Below, piece after piece: positions 9,170 through 17,591 of a stretch of 64,000 nt of DNA. Origin of the DNA: Chitinophagaceae bacterium (GTDB lineage: Bacteria; Bacteroidota; Bacteroidia; Chitinophagales; Chitinophagaceae). The DNA lies in the NCBI GenBank assembly GCA_016710165.1, contig JADJLJ010000002.1, positions 310,001 through 374,000 of the forward strand, written 5' to 3'. The notes beneath the pieces were generated by a model that was given only the letters and a program-made list of their open reading frames with translations, made no database searches and had not been told where the DNA came from. Both the position numbers and the translations under genes were made by a program. The first letter of the stretch is position 1. Each line of letters opens with the position of its first letter.

Positions 9170-10663
9170 CTATGATATTGCTTTTAAAATGATGTCCTTC
9201 ACATCTTTCAGGGCCACCCTTTCCTGTGTCATGGTATCCCGGTAGCGGATGGTGACGGTATTGTCTTCTTTTGTCTGGTGGTCAATGGTCACACAGAACG
9301 GCGTACCAATGGCATCCATGCGGCGGTAGCGCTTGCCGATGGTATCTTTCTCTTCGTAGAAACAATGAAAGGCTGTTTTGCATTCGTTCATCAGTTCATA
9401 TGCGATCTCGGGTAAACCGTCCTTCTTGGTCAGGGGAAGAATGGCCAGCTTGGTAGGAGCGATCTTTGCCGGGATCTTCAATACCACCCGGCTGTCTTCC
9501 GTACCGTCTTCCTTGTTCCACTTCTCTTCTGTGTAGGCCAGGCTGATGATGGTCAGGAACAACCGGTCTAACCCCACCGAGGTTTCCACGACAAAGGGAA
9601 CATAATTTCCGTAAGGTTTGCCGGTGGCGGGGTCAACATCGTTATCGAAATACTGTATTTTCTTCTTGCTGAATCTCTCATGGTTCTTCAGGTCAAAGTC
9701 GGTACGGCTGTGAATGCCCTCCAGTTCTTTCCAGCCAAAAGGGAATTCAAATTCAATGTCCAGTGCCGCATCGGCATAATGCGCCAGTTTCACATGATCA
9801 TGAAAACGTAATTTGCCGGCAGGGATGCCCAGGCTCTCATGCCATTTCCTTCGTTCTTCTTTCCAGAAATCATACCATTCCTTTTGGGTGCCGGGGCGGA
9901 CGAAGAACTGCATTTCCATCTGTTCAAATTCCCGCATGCGGAAAATGAACTGGCGGGCCACGATCTCATTGCGGAATGCCTTGCCGGTTTGTGCGATGCC
10001 GAAAGGGATCTTCATGCGGCCGGTCTTCTGCACATTCAGGAAGTTCACAAAGATGCCCTGGGCTGTTTCGGGGCGCAGGTAAACAATATTATCATCCGGG
10101 TTATCGGATGCCACGGCGCCGAATTCTGTTTTGAACATCAGGTTGAACTGGCGGACCTCGGTCCAGTTACAGGTTTTACTGACGGCACATTTAATAGTAT
10201 TGTCTTCGATCAGTTTTTTTAATCCGGCATAATCGTCTTTGGCAAGCAAGGCATCCATAGAAGCCAGAACTTCATCTGCCCGTTTATCGTTGCCCGCTGT
10301 TCGTTGTTCGTCTGCGAATGTTTCGATCAAATGATCCACCCGGTATCTTTTCTTGCTGTCTTTATTGTCGATCATCGGGTCGCTGAAATTGTCCACGTGG
10401 CCGCTTGCTTTCCAGGTGGTGGGGTGCATAAAAATGGCGGCATCAATGCCCACGATGTTGTCATGCAGCTGGGTCATGCTTTTCCACCAGTAGTCCCGGA
10501 TGTTCTTTTTAAGCTGGGCGCCGTTCTGGCCATAGTCATATACGGCTGCCAGGCCATCATAGATTTCGGATGACTGGAAAATATAACCGTATTCCTTGCA
10601 ATGGGAGATCAGCTCCTGGAACCTGCCTGCCGGCAAGGCAGGATTGTTTGCTTCGTTTGCCAT
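9170..10663 (-). CDS. glyS: Glycyl-tRNA synthetase (alpha2, GlyQS type)
   Basis: Class II aminoacyl-tRNA synthetase that charges tRNA-Gly; the single-chain bacterial/eukaryotic-type dimer, here 497 residues. Class II signatures are visible: RPETAQGIFVNFLN (motif 1/2 region, near 198), FGIAQTGKAFRNEI (near 224), FRMREFEQMEMQFF (near 245), and SVGLDRLFL (motif 3, near 365); the C-terminal anticodon-binding domain begins near IPAKIAPTKLAILPL. The ATG at 10663 is preferred over an in-frame TTG at 10672. A 21-bp palindromic repeat sits within the first codons, encoding NPALPAG. It lies downstream of the mazG-like and dtd genes on the same strand. Confidence 0.97.
   Translation of the reverse strand: MANEANNPALPAGRFQELISHCKEYGYIFQSSEIYDGLAAVYDYGQNGAQLKKNIRDYWWKSMTQLHDNIVGIDAAIFMHPTTWKASGHVDNFSDPMIDNKDSKKRYRVDHLIETFADEQRTAGNDKRADEVLASMDALLAKDDYAGLKKLIEDNTIKCAVSKTCNWTEVRQFNLMFKTEFGAVASDNPDDNIVYLRPETAQGIFVNFLNVQKTGRMKIPFGIAQTGKAFRNEIVARQFIFRMREFEQMEMQFFVRPGTQKEWYDFWKEERRKWHESLGIPAGKLRFHDHVKLAHYADAALDIEFEFPFGWKELEGIHSRTDFDLKNHERFSKKKIQYFDNDVDPATGKPYGNYVPFVVETSVGLDRLFLTIISLAYTEEKWNKEDGTEDSRVVLKIPAKIAPTKLAILPLTKKDGLPEIAYELMNECKTAFHCFYEEKDTIGKRYRRMDAIGTPFCVTIDHQTKEDNTVTIRYRDTMTQERVALKDVKDIILKAIS
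10622..10642. repeat. 21-bp palindromic repeat copy (CCTGCC...GGCAGG) inside glyS
   Basis: CCTGCC at 10622-10627 and GGCAGG at 10637-10642 frame a 9-base core. The same arms with the same spacing occur at 20495-20515. Here the element lies in the 5' end of glyS and is read through in frame. Confidence 0.55.
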
Positions 10664-10714
10664 AGGGCGCAAAGATAAGCACCGCAGGCAATACTTTGAA
10701 GGGGTATAATTGTT

Positions 10715-11041
10715 CTATTTCAGCTTTTCATTTTGCTGATGTCTTTCCTTATCCCTCAAATTCTTCTTCTCAAAATTCTTTTGCAGGGCTTCGGTAAGGT
10801 CCACCCCGGTCTGGTTGGCCAGGCAGATCAATACCCAAAGCACATCGGCCATTTCATCGCTGAGTTCTTTTCCTTTATCGCTTTCTTTAAAAGATTGTTC
10901 ACCGTATTTTCTTACCATCAGCCTGGAAAGCTCGCCTACTTCTTCCATAAGGATTCCGAGGTTTGTCAATTCACTGAAATATTTTACGCCCACTGTTTTT
11001 ATCCAGTTGTCTACATCCTGTTGCGCCTGCTGTATAGTCAT
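10715..11041 (-). CDS. MazG-like nucleotide pyrophosphohydrolase
   Basis: A 108-residue all-alpha NTP pyrophosphohydrolase of the MazG/dUTPase-like superfamily, which hydrolyses (possibly damaged) NTPs to NMP and pyrophosphate with Mg2+. The metal-binding signature is visible as LMEEVGELSRLMV (near residue 32) and, further on, LSDEMADVLWVLICLAN (near 60), the EExxE...ExxD arrangement of the family. It is a single-domain form, much shorter than E. coli MazG. It sits 35 bases downstream of dtd and 51 bases upstream of glyS, in a translation-quality-control group; a house-cleaning role is inferred from family. Confidence 0.85.
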   Translation of the reverse strand: MTIQQAQQDVDNWIKTVGVKYFSELTNLGILMEEVGELSRLMVRKYGEQSFKESDKGKELSDEMADVLWVLICLANQTGVDLTEALQKNFEKKNLRDKERHQQNEKLK

Positions 11042-11076
11042 GAATTCAACATTTAAAATTCAACATTCAAAATAAA

Positions 11077-11529
11077 TCATTCCCTGTTCCTGGTATCTAT
11101 TATAATTGTCACCGGTCCATCATTCAGCAGAGAAACTTTCATATCAGCCCCGAATTCACCGGTATATATTTTTTTGCCCAGGTCATTTTCCAGTTGGGCG
11201 ATCATCTTTTCATACATCGGTATGGCAATATCCGGTTTGCTTGCTTTGATGTATGAAGGCCGGTTGCCCTTTTTGGTGGAAGCCTGCAACGTGAACTGGC
11301 TTACCAGTAAAATATCGCCCCCCATATCTTTCACCGCGATATTGGGCACTTTATTCTCATCATCAAAAATGCGGAGGTTTACAATTTTGTTGCTGAGCCA
11401 TTCAATGTCTTCCTTGCTGTCGGCATCTTCAATGCCAACCAGGACCAGGAGGCCTGTTTTGATTGCGGACCGTATGTTACCATCAATGGTCACACTGGCC
11501 TGTGTTACGCGTTGGATCACTGCTTTCAT
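11077..11529 (-). CDS. dtd: D-aminoacyl-tRNA deacylase
   Basis: DTD removes D-amino acids (and glycine mischarged on tRNA-Ala) from tRNA. The 150-residue length is normal for the family. The two signature motifs are present: SQFTL (near residue 77) and NDGPVTIIID (near 136), the latter matching the NxGPVT cross-dimer motif. The start MKAVIQRVTQASVTIDG is typical. It is followed closely by the MazG-like gene and then glyS, an arrangement that makes sense because DTD also acts on glycine (inference). Confidence 0.96.
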   Translation of the reverse strand: MKAVIQRVTQASVTIDGNIRSAIKTGLLVLVGIEDADSKEDIEWLSNKIVNLRIFDDENKVPNIAVKDMGGDILLVSQFTLQASTKKGNRPSYIKASKPDIAIPMYEKMIAQLENDLGKKIYTGEFGADMKVSLLNDGPVTIIIDTRNRE

Positions 11530-11557
11530 ATACTAAAGATAATAAGGCGATGCTGAT

Positions 11558-11728
11558 CTACTTCACCCTGGATGCCAGCAAAAGAAACAGGGCGCCCAGT
11601 GGCAAAGGCAGCCAGAAGTAATCATACAGTTCACTTACATGGCTGCTGTTCTTACCAACTGTATACATGGTGAGTGCGGCCACGATGCACAATAATGCAA
11701 GGAGGGTGTAGAGCTTTTTCCTGTTCAT
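11558..11728 (-). CDS. Small two-helix membrane protein, unknown
   Basis: A 56-residue reading frame starting MNRKKLYTLLALLCIVAAL and ending LFLLLASRVK. Two hydrophobic stretches (about residues 6-22 and 40-53) flank a short polar loop with SSHVSELYDYFW, so a two-pass inner-membrane protein is likely. It precedes dtd on the same strand by 28 bases and probably shares its transcript. No family was recognised; the positive N-terminus and clean hydrophobic pattern are the main support. Confidence 0.6.
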   Translation of the reverse strand: MNRKKLYTLLALLCIVAALTMYTVGKNSSHVSELYDYFWLPLPLGALFLLLASRVK

Positions 11729-11913
11729 GATCGGGGTTTTGCATAAAGCTACTCTTTAACCCCAGCTTTTTCAACCGGCTGCAGAAAAAAACCCAAAAGG
11801 CAGTAAAATCAACCCATTGAAGTTTTACTGAAATTTCCAAGATTTTTTATGAAAAATTTTTCCGGAAACCGGGGAAAAATGAGCAAAAGCCCTGCCCGGT
11901 TGAGTCTTCAAAA

Positions 11914-11934
11914 TTATCCACGATTTTTTCCACA
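11914..11934. promoter_or_regulatory. Possible DnaA-box-like pair upstream of nrdJ
   Basis: TTATCCACG (11914-11922) and TTTTCCACA (11926-11934) are tandem matches to the bacterial DnaA-box consensus TTWTNCACA, the first with one mismatch and the second exact. They lie about 20 bases upstream of the predicted -33 element of nrdJ. In some bacteria DnaA controls ribonucleotide reductase genes; whether that holds here is not shown. Confidence 0.3.
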
Positions 11935-11952
11935 ACTGTTAATATTTAACGG

Positions 11953-11983
11953 TTTGTTTCTTCCCTGCTAACAGATACTTTCG
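11953..11983 (+). promoter_or_regulatory. Predicted Bacteroidota-type promoter of nrdJ
   Basis: TTTG at 11953-11956 and TACTTTCG at 11976-11983 are spaced by 19 bases, close to the Bacteroidota -33/-7 consensus TTTG-N17-23-TAnnTTTG, with one mismatch in the -7 box. The nrdJ ATG follows 43 bases later. The 297-base gap 11729-12025 shows nothing else except the DnaA-box-like pair. Confidence 0.5.
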
Positions 11984-12025
11984 TTTGCTTAACAATTACT
12001 TAACCCCCTCAAGCACGAAGATAGT

Positions 12026-15000
12026 ATGTCAAAGAAAATCCAATCTTTAAAAGGACTGCAGTTTACCCGCCAGTTTACCAAAGACGGTGTTAGTCCTTTT
12101 GATATGTTCGAATACGATTACCGCACCTCTGTGATCAAAAATCCTACAGGCGAAATTGTTTTCCAGATGGACAACGTTGAAGTTCCGAAACAATGGAGCC
12201 AGATCGCCACGGATATCCTGGCACAGAAATATTTCCGCAAAGCAGGTGTTCCGAAAGAAGACGGAACAACCGGAAGAGAGACAACCGTTAAACAGGTTGC
12301 TCATCGCCTGGCTCATTGCTGGAGGGTGTGGGGCGAGCGCTACGATTATTTTGCCACGCCAAACGATGCACAGGTATTTTATGATGAACTGGTATATTCC
12401 ATTTTGAACCAGGCCTGCGTTCCCAACAGTCCGCAGTGGTTCAACACCGGCCTGCATGAAGTATATGGCATCACCGGCAAACCACAGGGACATTATTATG
12501 TGGATGCCAAAGACGGGCTGCTGAAAAGATCAGAGAATGCATACGAACGTCCGCAACCACACGCATGCTTTATATTAAGCGTCAATGACGACCTGGTGAA
12601 TGAAGGCGGCATCATGGACCTGTGGGTACGGGAAGCAAGGATATTCAAATACGGAAGCGGCGTGGGTACCAACTTCAGCAGCATACGTGGCGAAGGAGAG
12701 AAATTAAGCGGTGGTGGTACATCAAGTGGCTTAATGAGTTTCTTAAAGATAGGTGACCGGGCTGCCGGTGCCATCAAAAGCGGCGGTACAACCAGGAGGG
12801 CAGCTAAAATGGTTTGTCTCGACCTGGATCACCCCGAAATCCAAAACTTCATCAACTGGAAAGTGGAAGAAGAAGATAAAGTGGGTGCATTGATCGCTGC
12901 CGGGTATCCCAGCGATTATGAAGGAGAGGCATACCGCACCGTAAGCGGGCAGAACAGCAATAACTCCATCCGCATACCCAATGATTTTTTTGATGTACTG
13001 GATAATGACGGCGAATGGGAACTGAAAGCAAGAAGCGACGGCAGGGTGATGCGGAAAGTGAGGGCAAAGGACCTGTGGAACCAGATCAACTATGCTGCCT
13101 GGCGTTGTGCTGACCCGGGTACACAATACGATACCACCATCAACGAATGGCATACCTGCCCGGAAGGTGGTCCCATCAGGGCTTCCAATCCCTGCAGCGA
13201 ATACATGTTCCTGGATAACACGGCCTGTAACTTAGCCAGTGTGAACCTCCGCCGTTTCTTTGACGAGGATACCAACAGCTTTAATGTAGAAGGATTTGAA
13301 CATACCTGCCGCCTGTGGACCGTGGTGCTGGAGATATCTGTACTGATGGCGCAGTTCCCTTCCAAAGAAGTGGCACAACTTTCTTATGATTACAGGACAT
13401 TAGGTCTGGGTTTTGCCAATCTTGGTTCCATGCTGATGGTAAGCGGCATTGCTTACGACAGCGAAGAGGCAAGAGGAATTGCCGGGGCCATCACCGCCAT
13501 CATGACCGGGGTGTCTTATAAAACATCGGCGGAAATGGCCGGGTTCCTGGGTGCATTTGACAAATACGAAGAGAACAAAGAGCACATGCTGAGGGTAATG
13601 CGTAACCATCGTGCCGCAGCATACGATGCTACCGGTGCGTATGAAGGTCTTCGCATAAAACCACAGGGCATCAATGCAAAATATTGCCCGGATTATTTAC
13701 TGAAGGCTGCCACCAAAGCATGGGATGATGCCGTTCAGCTGGGAGAAAAATACGGCTACCGCAATGCACAAACAACGGTGATTGCTCCCACCGGGACCAT
13801 CGGCCTGGTAATGGACTGCGATACTACCGGCGTAGAACCGGATTTCGCTTTGGTGAAATTTAAAAAATTAAGCGGTGGTGGTTATTTCAAGATCATCAAC
13901 CAGAGTGTGCCACAGGCATTGCGTAACCTGAAATACAGTGAAAAAGAAATAGAAGAGATCGTAGCGTATGCAAAAGGCCATGCTTCACTGGATAAAGCGC
14001 CTTTCATCAATACCAAAACATTGCTGGAAAAAGGCTTTACTGCCGAAGACATCGATAAACTGAATGCCGCATTAGGCGCTGCCTTTGAGATCGGGTTTGT
14101 TTTCAACGTATATACCCTGGGTGAGACCTGCCTGGAGCGGCTGGGCTTTACACCGGAGCAATATGGTGATTATAACTGGAGCCTGCTGGAAGCATTGGGA
14201 TTCAGCGACGACGAAATTGAAGCGGCCAACATATATATATGTGGTACCATGACGGTGGAAGGTGCTCCTTATTTGAAAGAAGAACACCTTTCTGTTTTTG
14301 ATTGTGCCAACAAATGCGGAAAGATCGGCGAACGTTACATACATGCACACGGGCACATCCGTATGATGGGTGCAGCGCAGCCATTCCTGAGCGGCGCCAT
14401 CTCAAAAACCATCAACCTGCCGAATGAAGCAACCCAGGAGGAAATTGCTGATTCTTACCGCCTCAGCTGGGAGCTTGGTTTAAAAGCCTGTGCGTTATAC
14501 AGGGATGGTTCTAAATTATCGCAGCCGTTAAGCAACAAGAGCGATAAGAAAAAGAAACTGGACGAACCCATCAGCGAAGAAAGCGCTGCTGCACTGGCTG
14601 CCGACATCAGCACCATGGTGGATATGGGCAAACTGACCATTGATGACCTGCTGGATGAAATGAACAAGCGTGTTCAGAGCAGCGCCGATACCACCTTGAA
14701 GCGCCAGCTGGCGATGATCGTGGAGAGAAGGGCGTTACCAGCCAAGCGTCGCGGCTTTACACAAAAAGCAAAAATAAACGGGCAGGCCCTGTTCCTGCGT
14801 ACCGGCGAATACAACGACGGCACCCTTGGGGAGATATTCATTGACATGGCGAAGGAAGGCGCCACCATGCGCAGTATGCTTAACTGTTTTGCCATTGCCA
14901 TCTCCATCGGCCTGCAATACGGAGTTCCCCTGGAAGAGTATGTAGAGAAATTCGTGTTCACCCGTTTCGAGCCAAGCGGCATGGTGGATCACCCGAATAT

Positions 15001-15388
15001 CAAGAGCGCAACCTCCATCATCGATTTCATCTTCCGCTCACTGGCCTATGAATACTTAGGCAGGAACGACCTGGTTCATGTACTGGATACGCCTGAAGTG
15101 CTGAACCAGGGCAACGAACCCTGGGATGAGAATACACCCACCATTGGTGAGCGTAAACCCGAACTGAGTGAAGTGAGGGTGGTCAGCAGCACCGGTTCAG
15201 CATCCCCGGTAAAGGCGCAGCACCGCACGGCCCATAAAAAGGCAGAGAAAGGACTGGATGCGGTGAATGCAGCCGCCAAGAGCATGCAGAGCGATGCACC
15301 GGCCTGCAATACCTGCGGACATATCACCGTACGCAGCGGCACCTGCTACAAATGCCTGAATTGCGGAAACAGCATGGGCTGCAGTTAA
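12026..15388 (+). CDS. nrdJ: Adenosylcobalamin-dependent (class II) ribonucleotide reductase
   Basis: Reduces ribonucleotides to deoxyribonucleotides using coenzyme B12 instead of a metal-tyrosyl radical, so it works with or without oxygen. The 1120 residues include an N-terminal substrate region (NSPQWFNTGLHEVYG, near 135), GSGVGTNFSSIRG (near 212), NPCSEYMFLDNTACNL with an active-site cysteine (near 390), APTGTIGLVMDCDTTG (near 590), a TSCPD-type domain (near 920-1020) and a C-terminal CNTCGH/CYKCLNCGNSMGC segment that probably carries both zinc-ribbon and redox-shuttle cysteines. A terminator follows. No B12 riboswitch is visible upstream. Confidence 0.96.
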   Translation: MSKKIQSLKGLQFTRQFTKDGVSPFDMFEYDYRTSVIKNPTGEIVFQMDNVEVPKQWSQIATDILAQKYFRKAGVPKEDGTTGRETTVKQVAHRLAHCWRVWGERYDYFATPNDAQVFYDELVYSILNQACVPNSPQWFNTGLHEVYGITGKPQGHYYVDAKDGLLKRSENAYERPQPHACFILSVNDDLVNEGGIMDLWVREARIFKYGSGVGTNFSSIRGEGEKLSGGGTSSGLMSFLKIGDRAAGAIKSGGTTRRAAKMVCLDLDHPEIQNFINWKVEEEDKVGALIAAGYPSDYEGEAYRTVSGQNSNNSIRIPNDFFDVLDNDGEWELKARSDGRVMRKVRAKDLWNQINYAAWRCADPGTQYDTTINEWHTCPEGGPIRASNPCSEYMFLDNTACNLASVNLRRFFDEDTNSFNVEGFEHTCRLWTVVLEISVLMAQFPSKEVAQLSYDYRTLGLGFANLGSMLMVSGIAYDSEEARGIAGAITAIMTGVSYKTSAEMAGFLGAFDKYEENKEHMLRVMRNHRAAAYDATGAYEGLRIKPQGINAKYCPDYLLKAATKAWDDAVQLGEKYGYRNAQTTVIAPTGTIGLVMDCDTTGVEPDFALVKFKKLSGGGYFKIINQSVPQALRNLKYSEKEIEEIVAYAKGHASLDKAPFINTKTLLEKGFTAEDIDKLNAALGAAFEIGFVFNVYTLGETCLERLGFTPEQYGDYNWSLLEALGFSDDEIEAANIYICGTMTVEGAPYLKEEHLSVFDCANKCGKIGERYIHAHGHIRMMGAAQPFLSGAISKTINLPNEATQEEIADSYRLSWELGLKACALYRDGSKLSQPLSNKSDKKKKLDEPISEESAAALAADISTMVDMGKLTIDDLLDEMNKRVQSSADTTLKRQLAMIVERRALPAKRRGFTQKAKINGQALFLRTGEYNDGTLGEIFIDMAKEGATMRSMLNCFAIAISIGLQYGVPLEEYVEKFVFTRFEPSGMVDHPNIKSATSIIDFIFRSLAYEYLGRNDLVHVLDTPEVLNQGNEPWDENTPTIGERKPELSEVRVVSSTGSASPVKAQHRTAHKKAEKGLDAVNAAAKSMQSDAPACNTCGHITVRSGTCYKCLNCGNSMGCS

Positions 15389-15419
15389 GATGGTTTGATT
15401 AAGCACGAACATAAAACGG

Positions 15420-15448
15420 GCGCCACTCATTTGAGTGGCGCTTTTTTT
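15420..15448 (+). terminator. Intrinsic terminator of nrdJ
   Basis: GCGCCACTCA / TGAGTGGCGC form a near-perfect 10-bp stem around a TT centre, followed by seven T residues (15442-15448). Confidence 0.9.
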
Positions 15449-15519
15449 AAATGACTATAAAACATCGTTGTTCCGGTAGTTATCGGAACTCACTTAAGCT
15501 TTATACCATTGCTGAACTT

Positions 15520-16032
15520 CTATTGAAGCCGCTTCCAGGCAACTTCTGCAATAACAGACTGTCCTCCCTGCGTGGTATGAGTTACCACGTATTTGATCTC
15601 ATTGCCGGTATACCTGTACAGGCGTTTTTGTACGGTGCCTTCCCAGTTAGGAAAAGAAGCATGCGCTATATTGAATGTAATTGTTTTGCTGGCTTCGTCA
15701 ACTGAATACGTGCCAAAATGCGAATTACTTCCCTGCACCAGGGCCTGGTATTCTTCAGCCGTGCCCTTGTTCTTATCCCCGGATGCAACTTTGGGCCTTA
15801 CCGCTTTCAGGATCTGGATGGCATAATTTCCCCTGGCATCAAATACCAGCATCCCCGCAGGATCCTCCCCATACGGATGCTGCCTGCTGCTGTCGGGATA
15901 AATATTATCAACGGATACCAATGTCCATGTTCCGGTTAATTGCTCTTTTAGATCTTTATTTTGTTGAGCGTATAATACCGAAACATTTACCAGGATAAGA
16001 AATGCGGTCATTATTTTTTTCATGTCATTCAT
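15520..16032 (-). CDS. Secreted lipocalin-like domain protein
   Basis: A 170-residue exported protein with a signal peptide (MKKIMTAFLILVNVSVLYAQ, from an internal ATG at 16023; 16032 is the first ATG). The mature part reads like the lipocalin-like domain family of small beta-barrels: LTGTWTLVSVDNIYPD at the start, AGMLVFDARGNYAIQI, a central FGTYSVDEASKTITFNI and a C-terminal EVAWKRL strand. A ligand is unknown. It lies 18 bases downstream of the SDR gene on the same strand, so both may respond to the divergent AraC regulator (inference). Confidence 0.75.
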   Translation of the reverse strand: MNDMKKIMTAFLILVNVSVLYAQQNKDLKEQLTGTWTLVSVDNIYPDSSRQHPYGEDPAGMLVFDARGNYAIQILKAVRPKVASGDKNKGTAEEYQALVQGSNSHFGTYSVDEASKTITFNIAHASFPNWEGTVQKRLYRYTGNEIKYVVTHTTQGGQSVIAEVAWKRLQ

Positions 16033-16050
16033 TTGTTTTAAGAGTGGATA

Positions 16051-16611
16051 TTAATAGTTTATTTTTATAAGCTCCCCGTTGGCAGTTCCTTCAATACTCC
16101 TTTTGTAGCCCCCTGCTAAATCGTTAGCAGGTATATCTGAGATCCTGGCGGGGCTCACCACATTAACCCGGATGCCTCTTGGCATTTCCAGTGATGCAGC
16201 CAATACAAAACTATTGATGCCCCCATTGGCAATGGCCTTGCCTGCTGCATTTTTGGCTGGCTTGTCACCCATTTTCCCGGAAGTGAGCGTAAAAGAACCA
16301 TTGTCGTTTAAATAATGTTGCCCAATGCATACAAGGTTGGCCTGTCCTAAGAGTTTATTTTTTATTCCCAGGTTCAGCTTTTCCTCCGTCATGGAGAACA
16401 GTTCTCCGGCATAACTGTCCCCGGCTGTACAAATACAGGCATCAACGTTGGCTGTTGTTTTAAACATATTTTCTATTGAGGCGGCTGAAGAAATATCCAC
16501 CCGGATATCTCCGCTGTTTCTGCCGGCTGTTATGATCTCATGTTTTTCCGCAAGCAGGGGGGTGATGATCTTACCAATAGCCCCGCTTGCGCCAATTACA
16601 AGTACTTTCAT
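16051..16611 (-). CDS. Short SDR-family protein (Lin1944-like) lacking the catalytic tyrosine
   Basis: A 186-residue Rossmann protein with the cofactor motif VIGASGAIGKII at the N-terminus and AGRNSGDIRVD, suggestive of NADP(H) preference. The serine block FTLTSGKMGD is present, but the usual YxxxK is absent: the corresponding stretch reads KNAAGKAIANGG. This matches the Lin1944-like subgroup of short SDRs, in which canonical active-site residues are missing, so catalysis is uncertain. It is divergently transcribed from an AraC-type regulator across an 85-base gap holding a long inverted repeat. Confidence 0.82.
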   Translation of the reverse strand: MKVLVIGASGAIGKIITPLLAEKHEIITAGRNSGDIRVDISSAASIENMFKTTANVDACICTAGDSYAGELFSMTEEKLNLGIKNKLLGQANLVCIGQHYLNDNGSFTLTSGKMGDKPAKNAAGKAIANGGINSFVLAASLEMPRGIRVNVVSPARISDIPANDLAGGYKRSIEGTANGELIKINY

Positions 16612-16627
16612 TTTTTAAGTTTAGTAG

Positions 16628-16674
16628 TGTAAAATTATACAAGACAACAGGATCCATACTTGTACAATTTTGCA
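16628..16674. promoter_or_regulatory. Imperfect 16-bp inverted repeat, likely operator between SDR and AraC genes
   Basis: TGTAAAATTATACAAG (16628-16643) and CTTGTACAATTTTGCA (16659-16674) are inverted copies matching at 14 of 16 positions, separated by 15 bases. Each half is itself partly palindromic (TGTA...TACA). The pair fills the space between two divergent starts, as expected for the binding site of the adjacent AraC-type protein. Confidence 0.6.
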
Positions 16675-16696
16675 CTTATTCTGTATCTTGCCCTTA

Positions 16697-17557
16697 ATGA
16701 TAAAAGAAAATTTGTACAAGCCCTTTGAAATTGAGTACAAAGAACTGGGCAGGTATCCGAAGACTAACCGGAGCAAAAGCTTCTTTGAACTGATTTATAT
16801 TGTTGACGGAACCGGCGTACAGTACATTAACCGGAACAGTTTTAATTACCGCAAGGGCAATCTCTTTTTGATCACACCGGAGGATACACATTCTTTTGAA
16901 ATAGCAACAATGTCCCGGTTCTTTTTTCTCCGCTTCAATGAGTACTATGTAAGATCAAATATTTCAAGAGACAAAGATGCGGTGCAGCGGTTGGAGTACA
17001 TCCTCAAAAATGCCAGTCACCGCCCGGGATGCATATTAAAGAACAAAGCAGATAAACCGCTCATTGCATCATTGGTTGACAGTATCATACGGGAAAATAC
17101 CAACCAGCAGATCTATTACAGCAAGATCATAGAGCAGATCGTGAATACTGTAATTATGGTGGTGGCAAGAAATATAGCGCTGAAGCTTCCCAAAAACCTG
17201 AAGGAGAATACCGGTGAACCCGTACTGGAGATCCTGCATTATATACAGGAGAATATCTTTGAACCTAAAATGCTCCAGGTGGAGAAGATGAGCAAAAGCC
17301 TGGGTATTTCCATTGCCTACCTGGGCCGGTATTTTAAAAAACAAACCGGTGATACACTTCAGAATTACATTCTGAATTTCAAAATGCGTTTAGTGGAGAC
17401 AAGGTTGCTGCATAGTGATATGCGGATTAATGAAATTGCCTTTGAGCTTAACTTTGCAGACGAAAGTCATTTGAACAGGATGTTCAAAAAATATAAAGGA
17501 TTAAGTCCTTCCGCGTTCAGAAAAAAATCCGCTGATGATGAAAAGGCCATCGCTTAA
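16697..17557 (+). CDS. AraC-family transcriptional regulator
   Basis: A 286-residue regulator with an N-terminal cupin-like sensing domain (KGNLFLITPEDTHSFEI near residue 55) and a C-terminal AraC/XylS double helix-turn-helix domain: VEKMSKSLGISIAYLGRYFKK (first HTH, split near 195-215) and INEIAFELNFADESHLNRMF (second HTH, near 245), closing with KKYKGLSPSAFRK. The ATG at 16697 is chosen over a TTG at 16670. It is divergent from the SDR gene, its most likely target, and may also repress or activate itself through the inverted repeat at 16628-16674. Confidence 0.92.
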   Translation: MIKENLYKPFEIEYKELGRYPKTNRSKSFFELIYIVDGTGVQYINRNSFNYRKGNLFLITPEDTHSFEIATMSRFFFLRFNEYYVRSNISRDKDAVQRLEYILKNASHRPGCILKNKADKPLIASLVDSIIRENTNQQIYYSKIIEQIVNTVIMVVARNIALKLPKNLKENTGEPVLEILHYIQENIFEPKMLQVEKMSKSLGISIAYLGRYFKKQTGDTLQNYILNFKMRLVETRLLHSDMRINEIAFELNFADESHLNRMFKKYKGLSPSAFRKKSADDEKAIA

Positions 17558-17591
17558 CAGGAAGGGAAATCAGTTTATAAACAATACGCTT

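Noticed and set aside
11729..12025. Cobalamin riboswitch upstream of nrdJ
   Set aside because: No B12-box-like GCCACTG stretch or suitable pairing is visible; only a promoter and DnaA-like boxes are present.
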